A DNA stretch of 64,000 nt from Betaproteobacteria bacterium HGW-Betaproteobacteria-9 (GCA_002842215.1 PHCC01000014.1:1-64000), one strand, 5' to 3'; positions 26,514 to 35,805 are shown, counted from the first letter of the stretch. Program-made: numbers and translations. The notes: generated by a model from the sequence alone, not told the origin.

Positions 26514-28166
26514 TCACAGCGCTTTGCGCAGGTTCGCCGGCGCGATGCGCAGCGCCTCGCGGTACTTGGCCACGGTGCGGCGTGCGCACTCGATGCCCTG
26601 CTCCTTGAGCAGGTCGGAGAGCTGGTTGTCGGACAGTGGCTTCTTGGGTTCTTCGGAAGCAATGAACTGCTTGAGCAGGGCGCGCACCGCGGTGCTCGAC
26701 GCGTTGCCACCGGTTTCGGTGCCGAGCGAGGAGCCGAAGAAGTACTTGAGTTCGTAGGTGCCGAACGGCGTGGCCATGTACTTGGCAGTGGTCACGCGGC
26801 TGATGGTGGACTCGTGCAGGCCGAGTTCGTCGGCGATCTCGCGCAGCACCAGCGGTCGCATGGCGAGTTCGCCGTGCATGAAGAAGTTGCGCTGGCGCTC
26901 CACGATGGCGCTGCTCACACGCAGGATGGTGTCGAACCTCTGCTGGATGTTCTTGATGAACCAGCGCGCCTCCTGCAAGCGCTGCTGCATGGCGGCGTGG
27001 CCGGCTTCGCCGCCGTTGTCGCGACCGCCGCGGTTTTGCCGCATGGCGTTGGCGTAGACGTCGTGCACGCGCAGGCGCGGCATCACGTCGGGATTGAGGA
27101 TGACCTTGAAACCCCGGCCAGCGCGCGTGACGATGACGTCGGGCACGACCACGTTGCGCTCGACATCGATGAAGCGGCGCCCGGGTTTGGGTTCCAGCCG
27201 GGCGATGATGGCCAGAGCGGCGCGGGCGGTTTCATCGTCGATGCCGCACAGGGCACACAGGCGCTTGATGTCGCGCTTGGCCACCAGCTCCATGGACTGG
27301 TTGCAGATGGCCAGCGCCGCGCGCGCTTCGGGGGAGTTGCGCAGCTCCTCGATCTGCAGCCGCAGGCATTCGCCGAGGTTGCGCGCGCCCACGCCGGTGG
27401 GCTCCATGTGCTGCAGCCAGCCCAGGGCCATGCGCAACTGGGCTTCAGCGGCCTCCAGCTCTTCGATCCCGGGTGAAGCCACTTCGCGGCCGTGCATGAG
27501 CCGCCAGAAGCCCAGGGCGAGCTCGGCCAGGTCGTCTTCCAGGTAGGCGTCGTCGTTGAGCGACTCGATCAGGAAATACAGCGCGGCCTGGTCTTCGTCA
27601 CTCAGTCGCATGCAGCGGGCCTGCTCGTGCAGGTGGTCCTGCAGACTGACGGGGCTGCGCGCCAGGTCGGCTGCGCTGGCGGTTTCGTCGTCGTCACCGC
27701 CGGAGCCGCTGTTGCGCGCGGGTGCGTCTCCGCCCCATTCGCTGTCGTCGGGCGCCATCTCGACCGTGCCGTCGCCTTCCCAGCTTTCTTCCACCGGGGT
27801 GGCGCCGTCGAGCCGGCTCTCGATCTCGTCGCCGGAGCCGCTGTCGGCGGGCGCGTCGGACGTGCTGCTGACGCGGTCGGGCTGCGGGCCGTCGTATTCG
27901 GCCGGCGCGGCCACGGTGTCGGCCACCGGCAGCGCGGCTTCGGCGATCTGTTCGCCGGCGCTCACCGGCGCATCGACCTGATCCAGACCAAACGCCTCGC
28001 GCTCGGCGATCTCTTCGGTGCGCTCCAGAAAGGGGTTTTCGTCGAGCATCTGCTCGACCTCCTGCGCCATTTCCAGCGTGGAGAGTTGCAGCAGCCGGAT
28101 CGATTGCTGCAACTGGGGCGTGAGCGCCAGGTGCTGCGAAACACGCAGGGACAGGCCTTGTTTCAT
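26514..28166 (-). CDS. rpoN: RNA polymerase sigma-54 factor
   Basis: 550 aa. Region I is Gln/Leu-rich (SLRVSQHLALTPQLQQSIRLL, residues 5-25), an acidic region II spans about 60-160, and the C-terminal RpoN box ARRTVAKYR is at 528-536. It directs RNA polymerase to -24/-12 promoters and needs an AAA+ activator. It follows lptB on the same strand with a 46-bp gap. The acidic region II is longer than in enterics, which fits Burkholderiales. Confidence 0.97.
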   Translation of the reverse strand: MKQGLSLRVSQHLALTPQLQQSIRLLQLSTLEMAQEVEQMLDENPFLERTEEIAEREAFGLDQVDAPVSAGEQIAEAALPVADTVAAPAEYDGPQPDRVSSTSDAPADSGSGDEIESRLDGATPVEESWEGDGTVEMAPDDSEWGGDAPARNSGSGGDDDETASAADLARSPVSLQDHLHEQARCMRLSDEDQAALYFLIESLNDDAYLEDDLAELALGFWRLMHGREVASPGIEELEAAEAQLRMALGWLQHMEPTGVGARNLGECLRLQIEELRNSPEARAALAICNQSMELVAKRDIKRLCALCGIDDETARAALAIIARLEPKPGRRFIDVERNVVVPDVIVTRAGRGFKVILNPDVMPRLRVHDVYANAMRQNRGGRDNGGEAGHAAMQQRLQEARWFIKNIQQRFDTILRVSSAIVERQRNFFMHGELAMRPLVLREIADELGLHESTISRVTTAKYMATPFGTYELKYFFGSSLGTETGGNASSTAVRALLKQFIASEEPKKPLSDNQLSDLLKEQGIECARRTVAKYREALRIAPANLRKAL

Positions 28167-28212
28167 GCCTCAGGCCTGTGCAGGATGTGGAGAATGGCGG
28201 CGCATTGCACCA

Positions 28213-28989
28213 TCACATGCGGAAGTTCTCGCCCAGGTACACGCGGCGCACCTCGGCGTTTTCGATGATCTCGGCGGTCGTACCGCTGGCCAGGACGTGA
28301 CCGTCGCTGATGATGTAGGCGTGGTCGCAGATGCCCAGGGTTTCGCGCACGTTGTGATCGGTGATCAGCACCCCAATGCCGCGGGACTTCAGGAACCCGA
28401 TGATGTGCTGGATCTCCAGCACGGCAATCGGGTCGATACCGGCAAAGGGTTCGTCCAGCAGGATGAAGCGCGGGCGCGTGGCCAGGGCGCGGGCAATCTC
28501 CACCCGACGCCGCTCGCCACCGGACAGGGCCGGTGCGGGCGAATCGCGCAGGTGGTCCACCCGCAGGTCCTTGAGCAGTTCATCGAGCCGGCTGGCGATT
28601 TCAGGCTCGTTCAGGGCGTTGCCGTCCACATCGTGCTGCAACTCCAGCACGGCGCGCACGTTTTGCGCCACCGTGAGCTTGCGGAAGATCGAGGCTTCTT
28701 GCGGCAGGTAACCCAGGCCCAGGCGGGCACGGCGGTGGATCGGCAGGGCTTCAATGCGCTGACCATCGAGCAGGATCTGCCCACCATCGGCGCGCAACAG
28801 CCCCACGATCATGTAGAACGAGGTGGTCTTGCCGGCGCCGTTGGGGCCCAGCAGGCCGACCACTTCACCTTTGTCAACCTTGAGGGAGACATCCTTGACC
28901 ACCTTGCGGCTGCCATAGGCTTTCATCAGACCCTGAACTTCCAGACTGCTGCGCACCGCCATCGCCGGTGGCGTGCTGGCCATGGGCAT
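28213..28989 (-). CDS. lptB: LPS export ABC transporter ATPase
   Basis: 258 aa ABC ATPase with Walker A GPNGAGKTT at 48-56, signature LSGGERRRVEIARAL, Walker B FILLDEPFAGID and switch ITDHNVRETL. It energises LPS extraction by LptFG. The start at 28989 (MPMASTPP) has GAAGAAG about 6-12 bases upstream within the end of lptA. The order lptA-lptB-rpoN is conserved in proteobacteria. Confidence 0.96.
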   Translation of the reverse strand: MPMASTPPAMAVRSSLEVQGLMKAYGSRKVVKDVSLKVDKGEVVGLLGPNGAGKTTSFYMIVGLLRADGGQILLDGQRIEALPIHRRARLGLGYLPQEASIFRKLTVAQNVRAVLELQHDVDGNALNEPEIASRLDELLKDLRVDHLRDSPAPALSGGERRRVEIARALATRPRFILLDEPFAGIDPIAVLEIQHIIGFLKSRGIGVLITDHNVRETLGICDHAYIISDGHVLASGTTAEIIENAEVRRVYLGENFRM

Positions 28990-28994
28990 GGTCG

Positions 28995-29630
28995 TCACTT
29001 CTTCTTCTCGTTGAGATTGGTGCTGGGGCGCAGTTGGGCTGGATCGGTGGCCGGAACGGGTGCCGTCTCTGCCTCCGGAATGGGTGTCAGCATCGCCCGC
29101 ACCCGACCCGAAGGGTTGCTGGCGGTGCGGTTGGCGGGCCCACCCTTGACGGTGAATACCTCGGTCAGGCTGTTGTAGGTGATCTGGTTGCCCACGCTTT
29201 CGTCGTTGAGCTGGGTGCCGCGGTAGCGGCGCAGCACAGCGCTGCCGGTGAACACCACGGTCTGGGCCTTGCCGTCGTATTCGATGCGCTCGCCCTCGCC
29301 TTCGATCCACTCGTCCAGGCCCTCGCGCTTCTGGCGGAAGAAGCCAGGCGCTGCCGCCGTGCCGGTCACCACGCCGAACTGGTTGCCCTGCGGGTCCTGG
29401 CGCACGTCCATCTTGCTGCCCCGCATGACGATGGTGCCCTTGGTGATCAGGACGTTGCCGGTGAAGACGCTGGTCTGCCGCGTGTCTTCGTATCGCAGCG
29501 AGTCCGCCTCAATGTTCATGGGCTTGTCTTTGTCGGCCAGCTCCGCATGCGCCGCGCCTGCCAGCACCAGACCGGCCATCGAGGCCAGGAAGCGAAGGGT
29601 CCATCGGGGGGAAAGGTGGTGTGTGAGCAT
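28995..29630 (-). CDS. lptA: LPS transport periplasmic protein LptA
   Basis: 211 aa. A signal peptide (residues 1-29, ending GAAHA) precedes the OstA-like jellyroll: DKPMNIEADSLRYEDTRQTSVFTGNVLITKGTI and DPQGNQFGVVTGTAAAPGFFRQ. It bridges LPS across the periplasm. The start at 29630 gives a proper n-region; an in-frame ATG at 29657 is possible. lptC, which usually lies just upstream, is not here. Confidence 0.93.
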   Translation of the reverse strand: MLTHHLSPRWTLRFLASMAGLVLAGAAHAELADKDKPMNIEADSLRYEDTRQTSVFTGNVLITKGTIVMRGSKMDVRQDPQGNQFGVVTGTAAAPGFFRQKREGLDEWIEGEGERIEYDGKAQTVVFTGSAVLRRYRGTQLNDESVGNQITYNSLTEVFTVKGGPANRTASNPSGRVRAMLTPIPEAETAPVPATDPAQLRPSTNLNEKKK

Positions 29631-29711
29631 GGCTTTAGTGGGGCACAAATCTTGCATTCATTGTAACGGCGCAAAGCCGGCTTGTTGGCGATCGGCGCTC
29701 AATCGACAGAC

Positions 29712-29746
29712 CCTGAAAACACAAGACCCGCCAGATGCGGGTCTTG
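29712..29746 (-). terminator. Rho-independent terminator after dsbA
   Basis: Perfect 10-bp stem CAAGACCCGC/GCGGGTCTTG (29722-29731 with 29737-29746) and a 5-base loop. Read on the minus strand the stem is followed by a T-rich run (TGTTTTC), so it ends the dsbA transcript 23 bases past its stop and separates it from lptA. Confidence 0.8.
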
Positions 29747-29769
29747 TCTCGAGACGGGGGAAGCGAAGT

Positions 29770-30408
29770 TCAGGCTTTGCGCGCTTCGACGATGAGCGAA
29801 TCGGCAATCAGCATGGTGCGCGGCCCCTGTCCGCCGATGTAGAAACGGCCCGCCACACCCAGTGCCGGCGTGCCCTCGACGTCGTACGCGTTCTGCAGCG
29901 CAGTGGCGGTCTCGGCAATCTTGACGGCACTGCCGTTGTAGAAGCCGATGAACTTTTCACGGTCGACGCCCTGCTTTTCCACCCACGCGGTGATGGCCGG
30001 CGCCGTGGTCAGCGGCAAGCGCTCTTCGTGAAAGGCCTTGAACACCTTCTCATGCAAGGTGTCGACCAGGCCCATGGACTCCAACGCGAAATACAGGCGC
30101 TGCATGGGCACGAACGCCTGGGTGAACGCCACCGGCACGCGACGCACCTTCACGTCGGCGGGCAGCTTCTTGATCCAGGCGTTGAGCAGCGGTTCGAAAT
30201 TGAAACAATGGATGCAGGAGTAGGCAAAAAACTCCACCACCTCCATCTGGCCGGGCGGCGTGCTGACCGGCACCGGCTGGCTCAGGCGGACATAGTCCTT
30301 GCCTTCCTTGAACCCGATGCGCTGGGCCCAGGCGGGGCTGATGCCAAGGCCACTGGCGGCGAGGGCACCGGCAGCCAGCAGAGAACGGGAAATATCGCGG
30401 CGTTGCAT
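29770..30408 (-). CDS. dsbA: Thiol:disulfide interchange protein (DsbA family)
   Basis: 212 aa. The signal sequence (MQRRDISRSLLAAGALAAS ... AWA) leads to a DsbA fold with active site CIHC at residues 65-68, helical insertion domain and cis-Pro loop VEGTPAL. It would oxidise periplasmic cysteines. The usual CPHC is replaced by CIHC, a change in the dipeptide that tunes redox potential. The ATG at 30408 has AAGGAG nine bases upstream. It follows the SPOR-domain gene by 72 bp. Confidence 0.88.
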   Translation of the reverse strand: MQRRDISRSLLAAGALAASGLGISPAWAQRIGFKEGKDYVRLSQPVPVSTPPGQMEVVEFFAYSCIHCFNFEPLLNAWIKKLPADVKVRRVPVAFTQAFVPMQRLYFALESMGLVDTLHEKVFKAFHEERLPLTTAPAITAWVEKQGVDREKFIGFYNGSAVKIAETATALQNAYDVEGTPALGVAGRFYIGGQGPRTMLIADSLIVEARKA

Positions 30409-30480
30409 CAAATCAAACTCCTTGTGTTGGCCTGCTTGGTCTCAAGGGCCCGGGCAAAAGTTCCTGAACACGCACCCGTC

Positions 30481-31155
30481 TCAGCGCTGAACGCGCACCA
30501 GGGCGGCTTCCACCCCGTTGATCTCGAGTTGCTCCAGGGTGGCGTCGGCCATGGCTTTCTGGTTGAAGGGTCCAACGCGCACCCGGAAAACGGCGCGCCC
30601 GGACTGTTCCCGCTCGCTGATGTCGGCCGCCATGCCCAGCATGGCGAGACGCGCGCGCTGAGCTTCGGCTTCTTCGGGTGCGCGGAAGGCGCCCGCCTGC
30701 ACGAAGTAGGTGAAAGGATCGGCAGCCGCCGGCGCGCCGGCCGGCGGGGCGGCCCCATTGGCGGCACCGGTGCGCGAGCGCATCAGTTCACCGAGAGGAT
30801 CGGCCTGCGTGGGCGCCGTTGCCGGCTGCTGGGCGACGGGCTTGCCAGCGGTCGGGCTTTCCGCCGGTGCGGCCAGGACCGGCGCGGGCGCCGGGTCCGG
30901 GATCACCACCGGTGGCGGCACGGTCGCCGGACTGGTGGTCAGGCCGGCGTTCGGGTTCCAGCCCTTGTTGCGCTCGGCTTCCTCCACATCCTGCGCCGGC
31001 TTGCGCGACACGCCCCGGTCGACAAAGGGTACCGGGACGCGGGTGACGTACACCGCCACCGACAGCGCGATGCCCAGCCCCACGAGCAGGCCGATCACGA
31101 AGCCCGTTAGCGTGCCGCCAAAGTGTTTTCGGGCCAGCAGGGTAGGTTTTTTCAT
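30481..31155 (-). CDS. SPOR-domain inner membrane protein
   Basis: About 224 aa: a short basic N-terminus, one transmembrane helix (residues 15-38, GGTLTGFVIGLLVGLGIALSV), a long Pro/Ala linker, and a C-terminal SPOR domain (YFVQAGAFRAPEEAEAQRARL to FRVRVGPF). SPOR domains bind denuded septal peptidoglycan, so a role at the division site is likely. The start is uncertain: GTG at 31173 overlaps the argS stop, and ATGs lie at 31164 and 31155. It is packed between argS and dsbA. Confidence 0.85.
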   Translation of the reverse strand: MKKPTLLARKHFGGTLTGFVIGLLVGLGIALSVAVYVTRVPVPFVDRGVSRKPAQDVEEAERNKGWNPNAGLTTSPATVPPPVVIPDPAPAPVLAAPAESPTAGKPVAQQPATAPTQADPLGELMRSRTGAANGAAPPAGAPAAADPFTYFVQAGAFRAPEEAEAQRARLAMLGMAADISEREQSGRAVFRVRVGPFNQKAMADATLEQLEINGVEAALVRVQR

Positions 31156-31169
31156 GGGGAACATCAGCT

Positions 31170-32843
31170 TCACATCTTCTGCGGGGCGCTCACGCCCAGC
31201 ACCGCCAGACCATTGTGCAACACCTGCGCGGTGGCTTTCACCAGCGCCAGGCGGGCCAGCTTGACCGCTTCGTCGTCCACCAGGATGCGCTCGGCGTCGT
31301 AGTAGCTGTGGTAACTGGCGGCCAGTTCGCGCAGGTAGAAGGTCACGTCGTGCGGCGCGAAATCGCGCGCGGCGTCGGCCAGCATGGCGGGGTATTTCGC
31401 CAGCAGCAGCATCAGCGCCTGGGCGGCCGGGCTCTCCAGCGCGGACAGGTCGGCCTCTTGCAGCGTGGCCGGGTCGCCGCCCCAGGCTGCGAGCACCGAG
31501 CAGATGCGCGCATGCGCGTACTGCACGTAATAGACCGGGTTGTCGTTGTTCTTCTGCACGGCCAGATCCACGTCAAACGTGTATTCGGTGTCGGGCTTGC
31601 GGCTGAGCAGGAAGAAACGCACCGCGTCTTTCGAGGTCCATTCGATCAAGTCGCGCAGGGTCACGTAGCTGCCGGCGCGCTTGCTGATCTTGACCTCTTC
31701 GCCGCCCTTGACCACGCGCACCATGGTGTGCAGCACGTAGTCGGGGTAGCCCTCAGGAATGCCCACGCCCGCGGCCTGCAGACCGGCGCGCACACGGGCA
31801 ATCGTCCCGTGGTGGTCGGTGCCCTGGATGTTGATGACCTTGGTGAAACCGCGCTCCCACTTGCTGATGTGGTACGCCACATCGGGCACGAAGTAGGTGT
31901 ACGACCCGTCGCCCTTGCGCATGACTCGGTCCTTGTCGTCGCCGTAGTCGGTGGATTTGAGCCACAGCGCGCCGTCCTGCTCGTAGGTCTTGCCGGCTTC
32001 GCGCAGTTTCTGCACCGTGGCGTCCACCTTGCCGCTGGTGTAGAGGCTGGATTCGAGGTAGTAATGGTCGAACTTGACGGCGAAGGCCTGCAGATCCAGG
32101 TCTTGCTCGTGACGCAGGTAGGCCACGGCGAAGAGGCGAATGTCGTCGAGCGCGTCCACGTCGCCCGAGGCCGTGAATTCGCGGTCGTCGGAATGCACCG
32201 TCTTCCTGGCCAGGTAGTCGTTGGCGATGTCCTGGATATAGTCGCCGTTGTAGGCGGCCTCGGGCCATTGTTCATCGCCGGGCTTGAAGCCTTTGGCGCG
32301 CAGCTGGGTGCTGTTGGCCAGCGTACCAATCTGCACGCCGGCGTCGTTGTAATAGAACTCGCGGTGCACGTCCCAGCCCTGGGTCTGGTAGAGGCTGCAG
32401 ATCGCGTCGCCCAGCGCGGCCTGGCGGCCGTGGCCCACGTGCAGCGGGCCGGTCGGGTTGGCGGAGACGAACTCGACCATCAGGCGCTGGCCGTTGCTGG
32501 GTGCCATGCCGAAGCGCTCGCCGCCTTCCAGCACTTCTTTCACGATCTGCTGCTTGGCGGCGGGCTTCAGGCGGATGTTGATGAAGCCGGGGCCGGCGAT
32601 GTCGATGTCGCTGACCCACTGTTGGTACACGGGCTGTTCCAGCAGCGCCGTGCGCAGGCTTTCGCCGACCTGGCGCGGGTTGAGTTTGAGCGGCTTGGCC
32701 AGCTGCATGGCCGCGGTGACGGCGAAATCGCCGTGCGCCGCCACCTTGGGCGATTCGAAGGCGGCCTTGGCGCCCGCGCCGGGCGAGAGCGCGTCGAGCG
32801 CGGTGGCCAGACCGGCCAACAATTCCTGTTTGATCTTGAGCAT
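31170..32843 (-). CDS. argS: Arginyl-tRNA synthetase
   Basis: 557 aa class I synthetase. The N-terminal Add-1 domain is followed by the HIGH-type signature [12 protein letters not shown], the KMSKS-like [15 protein letters not shown] and a C-terminal anticodon-binding DALR domain ([13 protein letters not shown] to [11 protein letters not shown]). Length and order fit ArgS. It ends in ...QKM and overlaps the possible GTG start of the SPOR gene. Confidence 0.97.
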   Translation of the reverse strand: MLKIKQELLAGLATALDALSPGAGAKAAFESPKVAAHGDFAVTAAMQLAKPLKLNPRQVGESLRTALLEQPVYQQWVSDIDIAGPGFINIRLKPAAKQQIVKEVLEGGERFGMAPSNGQRLMVEFVSANPTGPLHVGHGRQAALGDAICSLYQTQGWDVHREFYYNDAGVQIGTLANSTQLRAKGFKPGDEQWPEAAYNGDYIQDIANDYLARKTVHSDDREFTASGDVDALDDIRLFAVAYLRHEQDLDLQAFAVKFDHYYLESSLYTSGKVDATVQKLREAGKTYEQDGALWLKSTDYGDDKDRVMRKGDGSYTYFVPDVAYHISKWERGFTKVINIQGTDHHGTIARVRAGLQAAGVGIPEGYPDYVLHTMVRVVKGGEEVKISKRAGSYVTLRDLIEWTSKDAVRFFLLSRKPDTEYTFDVDLAVQKNNDNPVYYVQYAHARICSVLAAWGGDPATLQEADLSALESPAAQALMLLLAKYPAMLADAARDFAPHDVTFYLRELAASYHSYYDAERILVDDEAVKLARLALVKATAQVLHNGLAVLGVSAPQKM

Positions 32844-32881
32844 AGGGATGGGATTTTAGGCGGCCGGCCTGGACGCTCGCT

Positions 32882-33808
32882 TCAGGCGGGCACAAGGCCA
32901 GCCGGGACCTCGCCCGAGAGCCAGCGGGCCCAGTGGTCGGTGCAGGCCCGCACCTTGGGCAGGCGGTGGCGCTCGGGCAGCATCACCGCGTAGATCGGCA
33001 CACGGCTGCGGTCGAACCAGGTGTCGAGCACCGGCACCAGCGCCCCGCTGGCGAAGTGTGCGCGGGTGAGCAGGTCGTTGAGCCGGGCGATGCCCGCCCC
33101 CTGCAGCGCCAGCGCCATCGTGAGCGCCGAGTTGTCGCTGCGCGTGTGCCCCTTCGCCAGGTAGAAGGCGCCCGCAGGTTGCCGCGCCCGTGGATCCCAG
33201 GGCCAGCGGTTGAGTCCCGGGCTGGCGCTGCTGGTGATGAGGCGGTGCGCCGCCAGCTCGTCGGGGTGCTGCGGGGTGCCGAAACGCCGCAGGTAGGCCG
33301 GCGAGGCGCAGAGCTGGCGCCCGTGTTCGGCGATCTGGCGTGCCACCAGGTTGTCGCCCTGGGGCGATCCAGTGCGGATCGCGATGTCCACCCCTTCGCG
33401 CGCCATGTCGCTCATGCGGTCGTCGGCCAGCACCTCCACCTGCAGCTGCGGAAAGGCCTCGTACAGCGAGGGCAGGCTCGGAGCGATCACGGTTTCCGCG
33501 AGCACCGGGCTCACCGCCAGCCGCACCCAGCCGCTGGGCCCGCTGCGACTGCGGCGCAAAGCGGCGGCCAGCTCGTCGCGCGTGTCCACCAGCCGGCGCG
33601 CGTGGGCGGCGAAGGTGTCGCCCTCGTCGGTGAGCGAGAGACCGTGGGTGCTGCGGTGCATCAGGCGCGCACCGCAGCGCGCTTCCAGCCGCACCAGGGT
33701 GCGCGACACCTGACTCACCGGCATGTCGCGCTCGCGCGCCACGGCCGAGAGCGAGCCCAGCTCGGCCACGCGCAGGAACAGGGCGGCATCGTCCAGATCG
33801 AGTTTCAT
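32882..33808 (-). CDS. LysR-family transcriptional regulator
   Basis: 308 aa. HTH at residues 3-60 (LFLRVAELGSLSAVARERDMPVSQVSRTLVRLE region) and a CrgA-type effector domain (VDIAIRTGSPQGDNLVARQI). ATG at 33808 gives MKLDLDDAA; an in-frame ATG at 33817 is possible. A perfect 8-bp palindrome lies in the divergent region with the 71-aa ORF at 33925. Confidence 0.9.
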   Translation of the reverse strand: MKLDLDDAALFLRVAELGSLSAVARERDMPVSQVSRTLVRLEARCGARLMHRSTHGLSLTDEGDTFAAHARRLVDTRDELAAALRRSRSGPSGWVRLAVSPVLAETVIAPSLPSLYEAFPQLQVEVLADDRMSDMAREGVDIAIRTGSPQGDNLVARQIAEHGRQLCASPAYLRRFGTPQHPDELAAHRLITSSASPGLNRWPWDPRARQPAGAFYLAKGHTRSDNSALTMALALQGAGIARLNDLLTRAHFASGALVPVLDTWFDRSRVPIYAVMLPERHRLPKVRACTDHWARWLSGEVPAGLVPA

Positions 33809-33824
33809 GACCCGCATGGTATTT

Positions 33825-33845
33825 GTTTTGCACAAAATGCAAAAC
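33825..33845. promoter_or_regulatory. Palindrome, candidate LysR operator
   Basis: GTTTTGCA and TGCAAAAC form a perfect 8-bp inverted repeat with a 5-base AT-rich centre, in the divergent region between the LysR gene and the small plus-strand ORF. It fits the T-N11-A pattern of LysR boxes. Confidence 0.55.
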
Positions 33846-33924
33846 CACTCTGTTATTTATTCGGTTTCCGACGGATGGCCAACTCAATACAGTGAAAACA
33901 CCCCTCGAGTCACCGGAGACCACC

Positions 33925-34140
33925 ATGCCCCGCCACACCCTGCCCGATCCCCACGACTACCCCAGCGCCCGCCGCAGCGCCGAACACCTGCGGCGCGAGG
34001 CCCTGGACGACTTCTGGCGCGGCGCCGACGCCGCCTGGGTGCGCATCCAGCTCGACGCGGGCGCCCGCCTGACTCGCAGCACACAGCGCCTGCAGGCCCG
34101 GCTGCAGCGCCGCCAAGCGGCCGCGCCTGCCCGCACCTGA
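33925..34140 (+). CDS. Small basic hypothetical protein
   Basis: 71 aa starting MPRHTLPDPHDYPSARRSAE, with GGAG eight bases before the ATG. It is rich in Arg and Ala, predicted as one or two long helices (HLRREALDDFWRGADAAWVRIQL), with no signal or membrane segment. It is divergent from the LysR gene, with the palindrome between them, so it is a likely regulated target. No family recognised. Confidence 0.6.
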   Translation: MPRHTLPDPHDYPSARRSAEHLRREALDDFWRGADAAWVRIQLDAGARLTRSTQRLQARLQRRQAAAPART

Positions 34141-34267
34141 ACCGGCGCGGGAAAAACCCGGTGACCCGTTGACACGGACCCGCCCCCCGGGTGCGGTATC
34201 GTCGTCGGGCCCGTCTCCGGGCAACCCGCGCCCACGGTCCAGGGCAGAACCCATCGCATGCAAAGCC

Positions 34268-34711
34268 ATGAAAAAGCTGTTGACCCTGATCGCCCTGGCG
34301 GGCTCCTTCTCCCTGAGCCTGGCCCAGACCGCGGCGGCCCCAGCAACGACAACGACCCCAGCAGCCGCGCCCACGGCGCAGCAGAACCGCATGGTCAGTT
34401 GCAACAAGGAAGCTGGCGCGAAGAACCTCGCGGGCGACCCGCGCAAGACGTTCATGAAGTCGTGTCTGGCCGGCGAAACCGAGCAGACCACACAGCAAAG
34501 CCGCATGGTGACTTGCAACAAGGAAGCGGGTGAAAAAGCCCTCAAGGGCGATCCGCGCAAGGCCTTCATGAAGACCTGCCTGAGTGGTGAAACCGCTGCC
34601 GCGCCCGTCACACAACAAAGCAAGATGACCAGTTGCAACGCCGAAGCGACCACCAAGGCCCTCAAGGGCGACGAGCGCAAGGCTTTCATGAGTACGTGCT
34701 TGAAGGGCTAA
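34268..34711 (+). CDS. Exported protein with three PsiF repeats
   Basis: 147 aa. A signal peptide (residues 1-20, ending SLAQ) and an Ala/Thr/Pro linker precede three tandem PsiF repeats at 38-67, 76-105 and 116-145. Each has the form QxxxMxxCNxEAxxKxLxGDxRKxFMxxCL with two Cys 21 apart (45/66, 83/104, 123/144), so each probably carries one disulfide. E. coli PsiF is phosphate-starvation inducible and has two repeats; here the third looks like a recent internal duplication. Function is unknown. Confidence 0.85.
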   Translation: MKKLLTLIALAGSFSLSLAQTAAAPATTTTPAAAPTAQQNRMVSCNKEAGAKNLAGDPRKTFMKSCLAGETEQTTQQSRMVTCNKEAGEKALKGDPRKAFMKTCLSGETAAAPVTQQSKMTSCNAEATTKALKGDERKAFMSTCLKG

Positions 34712-34801
34712 AACCCCCTGCGCCGCTGCGCGGCTTCCCCCTTGAAAGGGGGGGCCACACCAGCGGCCTGGCGGAGCCAGTTCCACGGTGTGTGCTGGGT
34801 G
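34709..34801 (+). repeat. GC-rich intergenic repeat, copy 3
   Basis: Starts at the stop codon of the PsiF-repeat gene: CCCCCTGCGCCGCTGCGCGG, TTCCCCCTTGAAAGGGGG, CCTGGCGGAGCCAG and GTGTGCTGGG. Same module order as copies 1 and 2. The apparent open frame that crosses it is not coding. Confidence 0.75.
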
Positions 34802-34850
34802 GGTCACGCGCTCCGGCGACAGCCCTGGACCTGGCAAGCCCCTTGGGTCA

Positions 34851-35762
34851 TCAACCGGTTTGCACCGGCGGCAGGCTGGCGTGGGCCGCGGCCTTGACCG
34901 CCTGCGTCAGGCGCTGGGCCGACAGCGGCTCGCGCGCCCAGTGCTGCCAGTAGAGCACCACGTCCACCGTGGAGCCGGGCAGCACCTCCTGCAACCCCGG
35001 CCGCCGGGCCAGGTGCTGCTCGGGCACCATGCCCCAGCCCAGGCCGAGTTCGATCGCGGTCTCGAACGCCTCCACCGCGGGTGCGAAGTGCCGCGGGTAG
35101 TTCGGCTGCTTCAGGCCGAAGTGCTGCGCCAGAAACGCATCCTGCAGCGCGTCCTTGCGGTTGAAGATGATGGCCGGCTGCGCCAGCAACTGGTGCGGTG
35201 ACACCGCGCCACGAGGTGTGCGGCAGCGCTGCACCACGGCCGGCGCGGCCACGCAGCGGTAACGCATCACGCCCAGCGGCTCGGCCACGCAGCCGCGCAT
35301 GGGGTCGGCCAGGGTGGTGACACAACCGATCACGTCGCCGCTGCGCAGCAGGTCGTGGGTGTGGTCCTGGTCGTCGATCATCACGTCCAGCAGCAGCCGG
35401 TGCCGCTGCAGCACCGGCGCCACGCCGGGCAGGAACCAGCTGGCCACCGAGTCGGCGTTGATGGCCACGCTCAGCGACTGCCAGGCCGCGCCGGCACGCG
35501 ACTCGCCGCCGCCCTGCAGGCCGGCCAGCAGATCCGCCTCCATCATCTGCAGCTGCTTCACATGCGCCAGCAGCGCCTGCCCGGCGGCCGTGGCACGCAC
35601 CGTCTTGCCACGCACCAGCAGGCGCTGGCCCAGATGCTCCTCCAGCGACTTGATGCGCAGCGACACCGCCGCCAGCGTGAGGTTGAGCGCCTGCGCGGCC
35701 GGGCCAAAGCCACCGTGTTCGATCACGGCGGCGAGGGCTTGCAGTTGGCGGGCGTCCAGCAT
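34851..35762 (-). CDS. argP: ArgP/IciA-type LysR regulator
   Basis: 303 aa. MLDARQLQALAAVIEHGGFGPAAQALNLTLAAVSLRIKSLE matches the ArgP HTH, and FNRKDALQDAFL, FVPAVEAFETAIELGLGWGMVPE-type segments match the ArgP effector domain. ArgP senses lysine and arginine and activates the exporter gene argO/lysE. Here the LysE exporter lies 5 kb away beyond the eut genes rather than divergent and adjacent. A GATTGAAA motif and GAACC...GGTT dyads occur upstream of both genes. Confidence 0.85.
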   Translation of the reverse strand: MLDARQLQALAAVIEHGGFGPAAQALNLTLAAVSLRIKSLEEHLGQRLLVRGKTVRATAAGQALLAHVKQLQMMEADLLAGLQGGGESRAGAAWQSLSVAINADSVASWFLPGVAPVLQRHRLLLDVMIDDQDHTHDLLRSGDVIGCVTTLADPMRGCVAEPLGVMRYRCVAAPAVVQRCRTPRGAVSPHQLLAQPAIIFNRKDALQDAFLAQHFGLKQPNYPRHFAPAVEAFETAIELGLGWGMVPEQHLARRPGLQEVLPGSTVDVVLYWQHWAREPLSAQRLTQAVKAAAHASLPPVQTG

Positions 35763-35780
35763 GTCTGATTGAAACTTGAG

Positions 35781-35798
35781 TGAACCGGAATCGGTTCA
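35781..35798. promoter_or_regulatory. Inverted repeat between argP and eutC
   Basis: TGAACCG and CGGTTCA with a 4-base centre lie 19 bases upstream of the argP ATG and 8 bases after the eutC stop. It could be an ArgP autoregulatory site or part of the eutC 3' end. No T-run follows on the minus strand, so terminator function is not favoured. Confidence 0.4.
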
Positions 35799-35805
35799 GC
35801 CCAGT

